Shown: positions 1 through 8,214 of the stretch, piece after piece
How positions within the stretch are numbered: position 1 is the first letter of the stretch
Layout: each line of letters begins with the position of its first letter
Assembly: GCF_000943565.1 (NCBI RefSeq)
Contig: NZ_JTDW01000022.1
Location: forward strand, 1-34,973
Length of the DNA stretch: 34,973 bases
Source: Neotamlana sedimentorum
GTDB taxonomy: Bacteria; Bacteroidota; Bacteroidia; Flavobacteriales; Flavobacteriaceae
Reading direction: 5' to 3'
Notes under the pieces: generated by a model
Seen by the model: the letters and a program-made list of their open reading frames with translations, nothing else
Told to the model about the DNA's origin: nothing
Databases searched by the model: none
Program-made: the position numbers and the translations under genes

Positions 1-29
1 AGTGAGCTGTGGTGGCTCACTTTTTTTTT
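1..29 (+). terminator. Rho-independent terminator of a gene left of the window
   Basis: AGTGAGC (1-7) pairs with GCTCACT (15-21) around a 7-base loop and runs into a T tract ending at 29. The 3' T run points to rightward transcription ending here, so the gene concerned lies left of the window. The left edge is cut, so the stem could be longer. Confidence 0.7.
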
Positions 30-61
30 ATTGCCTTATTATAAATCAAACTTTAAATAAT

Positions 62-89
62 ACCTAGTAAGGTTCAATAAAAACTAGGT
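62..89. repeat. 7-bp inverted repeat ACCTAGT/ACTAGGT
   Basis: ACCTAGT at 62-68 is the exact reverse complement of ACTAGGT at 83-89, with a 14-base AT-rich spacer. There is no adjoining T tract, so it does not look like a terminator. It sits between two hairpins that do. It may be an operator or the remnant of a small element. Confidence 0.45.
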
Positions 90-91
90 GT

Positions 92-171
92 AAAAAAACT
101 GACTAATAAATTTTAAAACATCAACAATTAAAAAATTGCTTCATTTTTAAAATTTATTAGTCAGTTTTTAA
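92..171. terminator. Bidirectional terminator with a perfect 25-bp stem
   Basis: Bases 94-118 are the exact reverse complement of 145-169. The 26-base loop holds its own small hairpin, CAATT (125-129) with AATTG (134-138). A-rich sequence before the left arm and T-rich sequence after the right arm give a U tract on either strand. It lies about 75 bases past the stop codon of the leftward brx gene, so it probably ends that transcript. The stem is unusually long for a plain terminator. Confidence 0.65.
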
Positions 172-244
172 TTTGTTTATTTTATAGTGTTTAAAAGTTT
201 CAAATATTCACGAAACAACATTTCTAAAATAATTTTAACGCGAA

Positions 245-655
245 TTAACAAAACTCGTTATAGGCATCCATTAAGTTTTCCGCAATTAATTCCGCAGGAC
301 GCCCTTCAATATGATGACGCTCTAGCATGTGCACTAATTCACCATCTTTAAACAAAGCCATACTTGGCGAACTTGGTGGAAATGGCACCATATGTCCACG
401 AGCAACATCAACCGCTTCTTTATCTACACCTGCAAAAACCGTTACTATATGATCTGGTTTTTTTATATTTCGCAGGCTTAATTTTGCTCCAGGACGTGCG
501 TTGGCTGCAGCACAACCGCAAACTGAATTTACCACAACTAATGTAGTACCTTCTTTAGCTAAAGCTTCAGTTACAGCTTCAGGAGTATGTAATTCTTCAA
601 AACCAGCGCTCACTAAATCTTCACGCATTGGCTTTACTAATTCTGCTGGATACAT
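245..655 (-). CDS. Bacilliredoxin BrxA/BrxB family (YphP/YqiW-like)
   Basis: A 136-residue cytoplasmic protein with a thioredoxin-like fold and the family's signature CGC motif (C46-G-C48, in the context NSVCGCAA). Family members remove bacillithiol from mixed disulfides on proteins: the first cysteine attacks and the second resolves. Other family features visible are the early segment ELVKPMREDL, the PPSSPS stretch and the C-terminal HHIEGRP segment. Length is normal for the family. Start chosen at the ATG at 655, which lies about 40 bases after a TATCTTTG promoter box. It is transcribed alone toward the long hairpin at 92-171. The family call is firm; the actual thiol partner in this organism is inferred. 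Confidence 0.93.
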   Translation of the reverse strand: MYPAELVKPMREDLVSAGFEELHTPEAVTEALAKEGTTLVVVNSVCGCAAANARPGAKLSLRNIKKPDHIVTVFAGVDKEAVDVARGHMVPFPPSSPSMALFKDGELVHMLERHHIEGRPAELIAENLMDAYNEFC

Positions 656-681
656 ATTATAATTTTTTTATTAGTTCCTAA

Positions 682-707
682 CCAGTTTATACTGGAATAC
701 AAAGATA
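682..707 (-). promoter_or_regulatory. brx -7 box and 5' UTR hairpin
   Basis: On the minus strand, TATCTTTG (700-707) is a perfect match to the Bacteroidota -7 consensus TAnnTTTG. Just downstream of it, CCAGT (682-686) and ACTGG (691-695) form a 5-bp hairpin with loop TTAT at or near the expected transcript start. No clear -33 TTTG was found at the usual 19-21 bp spacing. Confidence 0.55.
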
Positions 708-784
708 TCAATTGTGTAACAAAAACGCTGTGATATCTACAAACAAATATTATATTTAACAATAATAAAAATTTATACTATTAA

Positions 785-1564
785 ATGAGTTTTTCAAAAT
801 GGATAGGCGGCGCATTAGGATGGTCGTTTGGAGGGCCAATAGGGGCTATAATTGGTTTAGCTTTAGGAAGTTTAATTGACAATTTATCTTCCGAAGGCGG
901 TAGTCCGTTCATTGGACAAGGCGAACCAAATACCAGAAGAAGGCAAACCACCTACCGTACACAACCAAGACAACGACCACAAACCCAATCGGGCGATTTT
1001 GAAGTTAGCTTACTAATTTTAGCATCGGTAATAATTAAAGCTGATGGAAAACAAGACCAACGAGAACTCGACTATGTACGCCAACAATTTGTGAGTATGT
1101 ACGGAAAGGATCGCGCTAATCACGCTTTTAAATTGTTCAAAAAAATTAGTAATCAAAATGTTGCTGTGCGACCTGTTTGTTTACAAATAAAGCAAATGAT
1201 GGATCATGCATCGCGTTTACAACTCATTCACTTTTTATTTGGTATAGCAAAAGCAGATGGCATGGTAACTCAAGACGAAGAACGTCAAATTTATACCATG
1301 GCAGGTTATTTAGGAATAAGTTCTGTAGATTACCAAAGCATTAAAGCTATGTTTTATAATAGTAGCGACAATGCTTATAAAATTTTAGAAATTGAAAAAT
1401 CTGCTTCTGTTGACGATATAAAGAAAGCATACCGCAAAATGGCTAAAAAATATCATCCAGATCGAGTAATTCATTTAGGAAAAGAACACCAAGAAGGAGC
1501 CGAAGAAAAATTTAGACAAGTTCAAGCAGCTTACGAACAATTACAAAAAGAACGTGGATTTTAA
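785..1564 (+). CDS. TerB-domain / J-domain co-chaperone (DjlA-like)
   Basis: A 259-residue protein. It begins with a glycine-rich hydrophobic segment (about 8-32) like the membrane anchor of DjlA. A basic, Gln-rich linker (50-70) follows, then a TerB-like helical domain (about 73-190), then a C-terminal J domain (197-259) with the essential HPD motif at 224-226 inside KYHPDR. J domains stimulate the ATPase of DnaK; membrane-anchored DjlA-type proteins recruit DnaK to the inner membrane. The order anchor-TerB-J is that of DjlA, so this is a confident homology call, though client proteins are unknown. The gene converges with the downstream carboxypeptidase, and the stop codons overlap by 4 bases. 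No terminator lies between them. Confidence 0.9.
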   Translation: MSFSKWIGGALGWSFGGPIGAIIGLALGSLIDNLSSEGGSPFIGQGEPNTRRRQTTYRTQPRQRPQTQSGDFEVSLLILASVIIKADGKQDQRELDYVRQQFVSMYGKDRANHAFKLFKKISNQNVAVRPVCLQIKQMMDHASRLQLIHFLFGIAKADGMVTQDEERQIYTMAGYLGISSVDYQSIKAMFYNSSDNAYKILEIEKSASVDDIKKAYRKMAKKYHPDRVIHLGKEHQEGAEEKFRQVQAAYEQLQKERGF

Positions 1565-2580
1565 TTAGTTGAAAAAATAATTGAAGAATTAGAGATATCA
1601 ACATTTAAATCAACGCTTCTTCCCAAAATTAAAGCTCTATTATCTTTTTCATGACCAGCAGGCATGTTAAATGCAATAGGAAAATTGTATTCTGCTAATG
1701 CATCTAAAATAAGTTGCTCAATGCTGGAACCCCAAGGTGTTGTGTTTTTTCGCATTTTACTCATATCTCCAACAATTACACCTTTACAATTTTTAAAATA
1801 TCCAGCGCGCTTTAAACTTTGTAACATTCTATCGATATGATATTTGTATTCGCCAATTTCTTCAATAAATAAAATTTTTCCAGAAGTATCAATACTGGTG
1901 TTAGAGCCTAACATGGTGTGTAACAAAGTTAAATTGCCACCAACAATTTGTCCTTTTGCAGCACCAGGCTTGTTGTAGTTAGAACCTTTTAATGTATAGC
2001 TTATAGGTTTACCAAAAAGAGCATCTTTAAAAGTTGAAATAGTTTCGGCTATAGTGGTGTAATCTTTGTTTAAACTTGTGCACATCATGGCGTGTATAGT
2101 TTCAATGCCCTCGTTATGAATTTGGCTGTGTAGAGCAGTAATGTCAGAATAACCAATAAGCCATTTTGGGTTTTTATAAAATTTTTCCCAATTCAATTTA
2201 TCTAAAACTCTAACTGTACCATAACCGCCACGAGCACACCAAATAGCACTAATTGTAGGGTCGTCCATAGCTTTTTGTAAGTCTTCGCAACGTTCGTCGT
2301 CTGTTCCAGCAAAATGATTGTCTTGACTAAAAACATGTTTACCAACCACAGCATGTAACCCCCAACTTTTAAGTAAAGTTTTGGCTTTGTTAACTTCTTC
2401 TGTACGATTTTTTAAAACTCCAGAAGGAGCTACAATAGCAACTGTATCACCTGGTTTTAGGTATGGAGGTTGTTTTAGACTCATATTTAAGTTTGTAGTT
2501 TTGTTTTGTGCTAGTGCTAAATTTTTTCCAAAGAAAAAAACGCTACAAAACAAGCTTAGTGTTAATAGATATTTATGCAT
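1561..2580 (-). CDS. LD-carboxypeptidase (peptidase S66, LdcA-like), exported
   Basis: Serine peptidase of family S66, which trims the terminal D-Ala from tetrapeptides during peptidoglycan recycling. Visible family marks are the opening [13 protein letters not shown], the nucleophile region [12 protein letters not shown] (Ser in GYSD), the Glu-containing [16 protein letters not shown], and the late His in PAGHEKDN. These give the Ser-Glu-His triad. A start at 2595 is open but adds MYIYV; the internal ATG at 2580 gives a clean signal peptide ([10 protein letters not shown], hydrophobic core, ALAQ cleavage region), so I chose 2580, giving 339 residues. An exported location is unusual relative to cytoplasmic E. 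coli LdcA. The gene is divergent from metG, with only about 70 bases between the chosen starts. Confidence 0.92.
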   Translation of the reverse strand: MHKYLLTLSLFCSVFFFGKNLALAQNKTTNLNMSLKQPPYLKPGDTVAIVAPSGVLKNRTEEVNKAKTLLKSWGLHAVVGKHVFSQDNHFAGTDDERCEDLQKAMDDPTISAIWCARGGYGTVRVLDKLNWEKFYKNPKWLIGYSDITALHSQIHNEGIETIHAMMCTSLNKDYTTIAETISTFKDALFGKPISYTLKGSNYNKPGAAKGQIVGGNLTLLHTMLGSNTSIDTSGKILFIEEIGEYKYHIDRMLQSLKRAGYFKNCKGVIVGDMSKMRKNTTPWGSSIEQLILDALAEYNFPIAFNMPAGHEKDNRALILGRSVDLNVDISNSSIIFSTN

Positions 2581-2651
2581 AACGTAAATGTACATTTTTT
2601 TTCTAAATAGTAGTCAAAATGCGTACTTTTACGGCTTCAAAACAAAATATA

Positions 2652-4715
2652 ATGTCAAAAAGATATACCATTACAACTGCGTTACCTTATACTAACGGTC
2701 CTATACATATTGGGCATTTAGCAGGGGTTTACGTACCAGCCGATATTTATGCACGCTATTTACGATTAACAGGAAACGATGTGGTGTTAATTGGTGGTAG
2801 TGATGAGCACGGTGTACCAATTACAATAAAAGCAAAAAATGAAGGTGTGACACCGCAAGATATAGTAGATAAATATCATGCTATTATAAAAAAGTCTTTT
2901 GAAGATTTTGGTATTTCTTTTGATAATTACTCGCGTACATCGGCACCAATTCATCATAAAACAGCATCAGAGTTTTTTAAAACTTTAAATGAGAAAGGTG
3001 AATTTATTGAAGAAATCACAGAGCAGTTGTACGACGCTGAAGCTAATCAGTTTTTAGCTGATAGATTTGTTACAGGTACATGCCCAAAATGTGGTAACGA
3101 AGAAGCTTATGGCGATCAATGTGAAAAATGCGGCACTAGTTTAAATGCTACCGATTTAATAAATCCGAAGTCAACCTTAACCGGAAATACACCAACTTTA
3201 AAAGAAACCAAACACTGGTTTTTACCTTTAAATAAACATGAAGACTTCTTAAAAAAATGGATTCTTGAAGGGCATAAAAAAGATTGGAAACCTAATGTTT
3301 ACGGACAAGTAAAATCGTGGATAGACGATGGTTTACGCCCAAGAGCGGTAACTCGTGATTTAGATTGGGGAATTCCTGTGCCTGCCGAAGGAGGAGAAGG
3401 CAAAGTGCTTTACGTATGGTTCGATGCACCAATTGGTTATATTTCATCAACTATCGAGTGGGCAGAACGTGAAGGTAAAGACTGGGAACCGTATTGGAAA
3501 GATGAGAACACGAAGCTTATTCATTTTATAGGTAAAGATAATATTGTGTTTCATTGTATTATTTTTCCAAGTATGTTAAAAGCTGAAGGTAGTTATATAT
3601 TACCAGAAAATGTGCCAGCAAACGAGTTTTTAAATTTAGAAGGAAATAAACTATCAACCTCTAAAAATTGGGCGGTGTGGTTGCCAGAATATTTAGAAGA
3701 ATTTCCAGACCAACAAGATGTGTTGCGTTATGTGTTAACGGCTAATGCACCAGAGACAAAGGATAACGATTTTACTTGGAAGGATTTTCAAGCCAGAAAT
3801 AACAACGAGTTAGTAGCCATTTTTGGAAACTTTATAAACCGCGTGGTAGTATTAACTAACAAGTATTACGACGGTGTTGTTCCGGAGCCAAGTGATTTTA
3901 CAGATGTAGATTTAGAAACTCTGGCTGCAGTAAAAGCATATCCAAACGTAATAGCAAGTTCTATTGAGCGTTACCGTTTTAGAGAAGCAGGTCAAGAACT
4001 TATGAATTTAGCACGTTTAGGAAATAAATATTTAGCCGATGCCGAACCTTGGAAAGTTATTAAAGAAGACGAAGCAAGAACTAAAACCATAATGTATGTG
4101 GCATTACAAATTGCAAGTGCTTTAGCAACTTTAAGCGAACCGTTTTTACCATTTACTTCAACCAAATTAAAAGGCATACTCAATGTCAGTTCGAGCGCAG
4201 TCGAGAACTCTTGGAATGATGTAAGTGAAAAAGAAGTGCTTCTCCCAGCAAACCATCAAATTGGTAAAGCTGAACTTTTATTTAGTAAAATTGAAGACAA
4301 AACCATTCAAGAGCAATTAAATAAGTTAGAAGCAAGTAAAAAAGCAAACGAAGCGGCTAATAAAGCGATAGAACCACAAAAGGATACGATTACCTTTGAA
4401 GATTTTACAAAACTAGATATTAGAGTAGGAACTATTCTTGAAGCCGAAAAAATGCCAAAGACTAAAAAATTATTGGTTTTAAAAGTTGATACAGGTATTG
4501 ACACCAGAACCATAGTTTCAGGAATAGCCGAAAGTTTTTCACCAGAAGAAGTGGTTGGTAAAAAAGTAACAGTATTAGTAAACTTAGCACCAAGAAAATT
4601 AAGAGGTGTTGAAAGTCAAGGTATGATTTTAATGACCGAGACTCCAGAAGGCAAATTGGTTTTTGTAAATCCAGATGAGAGTGATGACGTTAAAGCAGGA
4701 TCACAGATAAGTTAA
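2652..4715 (+). CDS. metG: Methionyl-tRNA synthetase with C-terminal tRNA-binding domain
   Basis: Charges tRNA-Met; 687 residues from the ATG at 2652. An upstream ATG at 2619 would add 11 residues with no conserved content. The class I signature HIGH is at 19-22 ([11 protein letters not shown]). A four-Cys zinc knuckle lies at about 144-160 (CPKCG...CEKCG). The KMSKS loop is KLSTSK at 333-338, a variant I believe is usual in this phylum. The catalytic core is followed by the helical anticodon-binding domain, then a linker, then an EMAP/Trbp111-type tRNA-binding domain (about 590-687, DIRVGTI...[11 protein letters not shown]). Residues about 511-521 of the linker are encoded by a dispersed-repeat-like sequence (4184-4209). 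The DUF488 cassette starts 19 bases downstream and may be read through from here. Confidence 0.97.
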   Translation: MSKRYTITTALPYTNGPIHIGHLAGVYVPADIYARYLRLTGNDVVLIGGSDEHGVPITIKAKNEGVTPQDIVDKYHAIIKKSFEDFGISFDNYSRTSAPIHHKTASEFFKTLNEKGEFIEEITEQLYDAEANQFLADRFVTGTCPKCGNEEAYGDQCEKCGTSLNATDLINPKSTLTGNTPTLKETKHWFLPLNKHEDFLKKWILEGHKKDWKPNVYGQVKSWIDDGLRPRAVTRDLDWGIPVPAEGGEGKVLYVWFDAPIGYISSTIEWAEREGKDWEPYWKDENTKLIHFIGKDNIVFHCIIFPSMLKAEGSYILPENVPANEFLNLEGNKLSTSKNWAVWLPEYLEEFPDQQDVLRYVLTANAPETKDNDFTWKDFQARNNNELVAIFGNFINRVVVLTNKYYDGVVPEPSDFTDVDLETLAAVKAYPNVIASSIERYRFREAGQELMNLARLGNKYLADAEPWKVIKEDEARTKTIMYVALQIASALATLSEPFLPFTSTKLKGILNVSSSAVENSWNDVSEKEVLLPANHQIGKAELLFSKIEDKTIQEQLNKLEASKKANEAANKAIEPQKDTITFEDFTKLDIRVGTILEAEKMPKTKKLLVLKVDTGIDTRTIVSGIAESFSPEEVVGKKVTVLVNLAPRKLRGVESQGMILMTETPEGKLVFVNPDESDDVKAGSQIS
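4184..4209 (+). repeat. Dispersed-repeat unit inserted in frame within metG
   Basis: The 26 bases contain the core TTCGAGCGCAGTCGAGAA, preceded by TGTCAG and ending in CT. From memory, this motif is a common intergenic repeat of flavobacterial genomes. It has imperfect dyad symmetry (AGTTC...GAACT, TCGA...TCGA). Here it lies inside metG and is read in frame as about Asn-Val-Ser-Ser-Ser-Ala-Val-Glu-Asn, in the linker before the C-terminal tRNA-binding domain. It disrupts no catalytic motif. Confidence 0.6.
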
Positions 4716-4734
4716 AAATAATTATATTTAAGAG

Positions 4735-5622
4735 ATGTATTACAGAAGAAAAATTGTTTTGGCTCTTTTACAAGTGTTTAATAATGAACTTGACAAAATT
4801 CAAGTTCAAAAATTACTTTTCTTACATAGTAGATATAAAACAAAAAGAAAAACCTATGATTTTGTCCCTTACAAATATGGTTGTTTTTCATTTCAAGCTA
4901 ATGCAGATTTAAATACTCTTAGGAAATATGAAATAGTCTCTGAGTCATCGAAAACATGGAGAAAAATAGATGAAACAAATTATCTAGCACAATTAGATAA
5001 AGACGATAAAAAAATTATTTCTGATTTTTCAATTCTTTATAAGAATAAGAGTAGTGATGATTTGATAAGCTTGACTTACAAGCGTTACCCTTATTATTCT
5101 ATTAATAGTTCAATTGCTGGAAACTATCTTAATAAAGAAGAGCTTCAAAATTTAGATAATTATAGGTCTTATGAAGATGAAGTTATTTTATTTACAATAG
5201 GTTACGAAGGTATTTCGCTTGAGCATTATTTAAATAAGCTAATAAAAAATAATATTAAACTTCTTTGTGATGTAAGAAAGAATGCATTAAGTATGAAGTA
5301 TGGGTTTAGTAAGAGTCAACTCAAAAATGCATGTGAAGGTGTCGGCATTGAGTATATTCATATCCCCGAGGTTGGTATTAATTCAGAAAAAAGACAAGAG
5401 TTAAATAATCAAGAGGATTATGATGTTCTATTTGATGAATATGTCACTAATACACTTACTAATACTACAAAATATCAAAATAAAATCTTACATTTACTGG
5501 TTAAAAATAAAAGAATAGCATTGACTTGCTTTGAGGCCAATAAATGCCAATGTCATCGAAGTCATTTGGCTGAAGCAATTTCAAGTTTAGAAGGGTTTAA
5601 ATTTGAAGTTGAACATTTATGA
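4735..5622 (+). CDS. DUF488 protein with Panacea/SocA-like N-terminal region
   Basis: 295 residues in two parts. Residues 1-130 contain the pattern KIQVQKLLFLHSRY, then PYKYGCFSF, then RKYEIV. This resembles the Panacea/SocA/GepA fold (DUF4065-like), a helical domain common in antitoxins; the likeness is a judgement by eye. Residues about 150-295 are DUF488: TIGYEGISLEHYL, CDVRKNALSMKYGFSK, GIEYIHIPEVG, and the closing Cys pattern CFE..KCQCHRSHLAEAI, where the family's C-E...CHR residues are intact. DUF488 has no settled biochemical role; it recurs near nucleic-acid modification and conflict genes. The gene is AT-rich (12 G+C in the 60 bases at 4981-5040), unlike metG, which suggests acquisition. 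The partner gene begins 3 bases after the stop. Confidence 0.75.
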   Translation: MYYRRKIVLALLQVFNNELDKIQVQKLLFLHSRYKTKRKTYDFVPYKYGCFSFQANADLNTLRKYEIVSESSKTWRKIDETNYLAQLDKDDKKIISDFSILYKNKSSDDLISLTYKRYPYYSINSSIAGNYLNKEELQNLDNYRSYEDEVILFTIGYEGISLEHYLNKLIKNNIKLLCDVRKNALSMKYGFSKSQLKNACEGVGIEYIHIPEVGINSEKRQELNNQEDYDVLFDEYVTNTLTNTTKYQNKILHLLVKNKRIALTCFEANKCQCHRSHLAEAISSLEGFKFEVEHL

Positions 5623-5625
5623 TTT

Positions 5626-6444
5626 ATGGCATTAAAGAAAATTTTGATAACTGTAACAACTTACCCTCTTCCTTCGAGGAGCTATGATGAGCTGGTTTGT
5701 ACAGCAGGAATTCTTGAAGATGGCACTTGGATTAGAATATACCCAATTCCGTTAAGTTTTTTAAATCAAATTAAGAAAGATACAGGATTTAAGAAGTACA
5801 CATGGGTTGAATTAGATGTTAAAGAAAGAACGGATGATTTTAGACCTGAAAGTCATTCGCCAGTAAGCTATGATGTTAAAATTATAAATTCTTTAAACAC
5901 TAAAAACTACTGGAAGGAACGTAAAAAAATTTGTCTAAGAAATGTTTATACGAATAAAAATAAGCTGATAAATGATTCAAAAAAACCTAAAAACATTTCA
6001 CTCGTAACTTTTAAGCCATCAAGAATAACTAATTTTCTTATTGAAGAGGATTCAAAAGAATGGAAAGATGAGTGGAAAGAGTTAAGAAAGCAAACTGATT
6101 TATTTGCTGAAATTGAAACCAATCCAGAAAAATTAATACCAAAAGTTCCATATAAATTTTCATATACTTTTGAAGATGACGAGGGTGTTTCTAGTACATT
6201 AATGATTGAAGATTGGGAAATATTTCAACTTTATTGGAATTGCCTTAGAGATTCAAAAAGCAATAAAAAAATTGCTCTTGAAAAGGTTAAGCAAAAGTAC
6301 TTTGATACTTTTGTTAAAGAGCATGATATGTATCTCTTTTTAGGCACAACTATGCAATGGCATAGGAGAAGAGCACCGAACCCTTTTGTAATTATTGGTA
6401 CTTTTCACCCTAAGATAGAAAGACAGTTCAGTTTAGATTTATAA
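5626..6444 (+). CDS. Unrecognised partner of the DUF488 protein
   Basis: 272 residues, no signal peptide or membrane segment; predicted cytoplasmic. I do not recognise a named domain. The strongest features are the opening ILITVTTYPLPSRSYDE followed by VCTAGI, DGTWIRIYPIP and WVELDV, a middle rich in Lys and Trp, and a conserved-looking close LFLGTTMQWHRRR...FVIIGTFHP. I recall similar openings in hypothetical proteins encoded beside DUF488 genes in other bacteria, but cannot confirm this here. It follows the DUF488 gene after only 3 bases and shares its low G+C, so the two are almost certainly one operon and probably one system. Nucleic-acid-related or defence roles are possible but unproven. 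Confidence 0.7.
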   Translation: MALKKILITVTTYPLPSRSYDELVCTAGILEDGTWIRIYPIPLSFLNQIKKDTGFKKYTWVELDVKERTDDFRPESHSPVSYDVKIINSLNTKNYWKERKKICLRNVYTNKNKLINDSKKPKNISLVTFKPSRITNFLIEEDSKEWKDEWKELRKQTDLFAEIETNPEKLIPKVPYKFSYTFEDDEGVSSTLMIEDWEIFQLYWNCLRDSKSNKKIALEKVKQKYFDTFVKEHDMYLFLGTTMQWHRRRAPNPFVIIGTFHPKIERQFSLDL

Positions 6445-6651
6445 AAAATCGCTAATACTACCTTAATTCAAACTGCTTTTTTGTTAAACTACAGTTAAAA
6501 ATATTTAAACAAAAAAAGATGTAACACTCTGTTTTATAGTAATTTTAGTGAGTAATTTTTAAACCTCACAAACTCTTAAAATAAAGTAAAAGCAAAACCA
6601 ATTGGTTATTTAGTATCGTAAATAAAGTAGTTATGAATCAAAAACAACTTT

Positions 6652-7119
6652 ATGAAACGAATACTTTTATTATTTACACTTATTGGATTAATGTCTTGCG
6701 GATCATCAAAAGTCGTGCGGCAATCAAATAAGGTAATCAAAGGAAGTTGGTCGTTAAATTCAATTACCTACAGCCAACAAGGAACTTACAATGTTACTTT
6801 ATTGAACGATGTTTCAAAATATTGCTTCGAAGGTAGTACATGGCAATTTGTATCAAATAACAATACAGGAATTTATAGTATAAACAATACCGATTGTTCT
6901 GCAGGAGAACGCCATTTTGTATTTACCATTCAAGAAATTGATGAAACCACAGGACTTTACGACTTTTTGTTAAAGCCAACAACCGAGAAGTATAAATCGG
7001 AAACCAATGTAGGTTTCAGATTTAGTTTAACAAACCTATCTGAAACTACAATGCAGTGGCAGCAAACTTTAAATGTAGATGGACAACCATTTACAATAAC
7101 CATGAATTTTTCAAAATAA
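6652..7119 (+). CDS. Lipocalin-like lipoprotein
   Basis: 155 residues. The type II signal peptide ends in the lipobox GLMSC (Cys16), so the mature protein is a lipoprotein. The rest is a predicted beta barrel of lipocalin type: GSWSLNSITY near the first strand, FEGSTWQFVSNNNTGIYSI, then later strands ending TMQWQQTLNVDGQPFTITMNF. Lipocalins of this group bind small hydrophobic ligands; none is known here. The ompA-like gene follows after 18 bases with no terminator between them, and a strong terminator lies after that gene, so the pair is probably co-transcribed. About 205 bases upstream have no gene, and I could not place a convincing -7 box there. Confidence 0.8.
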   Translation: MKRILLLFTLIGLMSCGSSKVVRQSNKVIKGSWSLNSITYSQQGTYNVTLLNDVSKYCFEGSTWQFVSNNNTGIYSINNTDCSAGERHFVFTIQEIDETTGLYDFLLKPTTEKYKSETNVGFRFSLTNLSETTMQWQQTLNVDGQPFTITMNFSK

Positions 7120-7137
7120 CAAGCTATCAAAAAAACA

Positions 7138-7848
7138 ATGAATATGAAAAGAATAATAAATATAACCGGAATAACAATACTTGCAATAGTAACAATAATA
7201 GCGTTTACCAACTGTAAATCTGTGCAAAATGCTAATAATAAACAAAAAGGAGCTGTAATAGGAGCTACAGGCGGAGCTATTTTAGGAGCCATAATTGGCA
7301 ATAATGTTGGTAAAGGTGGTAATGGTGAGTTAGGAGCTGTAATTGGCGGCGTAGTTGGTGGTGGTGCAGGTGTGCTTATTGGTAACAAAATGGATAAGCA
7401 AGCCCAACAAATAGAAGAAGAAGTTCCAGGAGCTGAAGTAGAACGTGTAGACGATGGTATTGTAGTAACCTTCGATGAAAATAGCGGCGTTTACTTTGCA
7501 ACTAATAAATACAATATTAATGCAGCCTCAGAAGATAACTTAAACAAGCTAATAGGTGTTTTTAAAGAATATCCAGATACTAATATTTTGGTAGTTGGAC
7601 ACACCGATAGCCAGGGAGCAGAAGAGTATAACATGACATTATCGAAAAACCGAGCGTATGCTGTTACAGAGTATTTATCAAGTCATGGTATTAGTAGTAG
7701 CAGATTAACAACTAATTGGTTTGGTGAAAATCAGCCTATGTACGATAATGCTACTGCCGATGGTAGAGCAAAAAATCGTCGTGTAAACATAGCTATTCTT
7801 CCAAACGAAAAAATGATTGAAGACGCTAAACAACAAGCAGGAAGTTAA
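7138..7848 (+). CDS. OmpA-family lipoprotein with glycine zipper
   Basis: 236 residues (or 234 from the in-frame ATG at 7144). A lipoprotein signal ends at AFTNC (Cys26). Next comes a glycine-zipper segment (about 38-85) with repeated GAxxGA and GGxxG spacing, of the kind that inserts in or lies against a membrane. Residues about 115-225 are an OmpA C-terminal domain: VVGHTDSQGAEEYNMTLSKN and then NRRVNIAI. That domain binds peptidoglycan, so the protein probably tethers the outer membrane to the cell wall, like YiaD/Pal proteins. It is the second gene of a likely pair with the lipocalin-like gene and ends shortly before a clear terminator. Confidence 0.9.
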   Translation: MNMKRIINITGITILAIVTIIAFTNCKSVQNANNKQKGAVIGATGGAILGAIIGNNVGKGGNGELGAVIGGVVGGGAGVLIGNKMDKQAQQIEEEVPGAEVERVDDGIVVTFDENSGVYFATNKYNINAASEDNLNKLIGVFKEYPDTNILVVGHTDSQGAEEYNMTLSKNRAYAVTEYLSSHGISSSRLTTNWFGENQPMYDNATADGRAKNRRVNIAILPNEKMIEDAKQQAGS

Positions 7849-7883
7849 TTTATTTATAAGGGATTACTATTTAATTTAACTTT

Positions 7884-7916
7884 AAAAAGCCACACAATTC
7901 GTGTGGCTTTTTAGTT
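7884..7916 (+). terminator. Terminator after the lipocalin/OmpA pair
   Basis: GCCACAC (7889-7895) pairs with GTGTGGC (7901-7907) around AATTC, extended by five A-T pairs (7884-7888 with 7908-7912) and a short T-rich tail. It sits 36 bases after the ompA-like stop codon. Confidence 0.88.
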
Positions 7917-8004
7917 TTACTTATTTACAATATTTTTCTAATAGAAATTATTTATGGCTATTAAATTTTAACAATGTATTTTATTTAGATTAATTAAAAA
8001 CAAG

Positions 8005-8012
8005 TATTTTTG
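8005..8012 (+). promoter_or_regulatory. -7 box of the small Lys/Cys-rich gene
   Basis: TATTTTTG matches TAnnTTTG and lies 24 bases before the ATG at 8037. The -33 element is not clear. This box overlaps a possible TTG start at 8010, which argues that translation begins at 8037 instead. Confidence 0.55.
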
Positions 8013-8036
8013 CTAAAATTATTTCTCCGTAAAACT

Positions 8037-8213
8037 ATGGGAAAGAAGAAGAAAGAAAAAAAACAGCAAAAAAAAGCGCTTAAAACTTTACATGAAGCAG
8101 GCATAATTAATGCTAAAAAAGTAAAGAGTAAATGTTGTGAAAAATATAAAAAAGGTGAAAAAAAGCGCTGTGGTAAATGCCCGTGTTTCGATTTGCTTAA
8201 AAAAGTAGCCTAA
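8037..8213 (+). CDS. Small Lys/Cys-rich protein, unknown function
   Basis: 58 residues from the ATG at 8037. The open frame extends upstream to a TTG at 8010, but that stretch overlaps the promoter. The first 15 residues are almost all Lys, Glu and Gln (MGKKKKEKKQQKKALK). The C-terminal half has five cysteines in the pattern CC...C..C.C (SKCCEKYKKG, RCGKCPCFDL), which could hold a metal such as zinc or form a redox site. The basic head would suit nucleic acid or ribosome contact. I recall small proteins of this style as conserved hypotheticals in Flavobacteriia. It ends 1 base before the end of the convergent lipoprotein gene. Confidence 0.7.
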   Translation: MGKKKKEKKQQKKALKTLHEAGIINAKKVKSKCCEKYKKGEKKRCGKCPCFDLLKKVA

Positions 8214-8214
8214 A

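Noticed and set aside
3648-3665. KLSTSK instead of KMSKS in methionyl-tRNA synthetase as a sign of inactivation
   Set aside because: The key lysines are kept, the rest of the enzyme is intact, and this variant is, to my knowledge, normal in Bacteroidota.
6633-6726. Short rightward frame from an ATG at 6633 overlapping the lipocalin-like gene
   Set aside because: About 30 codons in another frame across a lipoprotein signal peptide, with no features of its own.
6957-7388. Leftward ORF rich in Pro, Ala and Ile, opposite the lipocalin-like and OmpA-like genes
   Set aside because: Its low-complexity Pro/Ala content is the antisense of the glycine zipper, and it crosses the boundary of two well-supported genes.
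8010-8036. TTG start that would lengthen the small Lys/Cys-rich protein by nine residues
   Set aside because: The stretch overlaps the TATTTTTG promoter box, and the ATG at 8037 opens the conserved-looking part.
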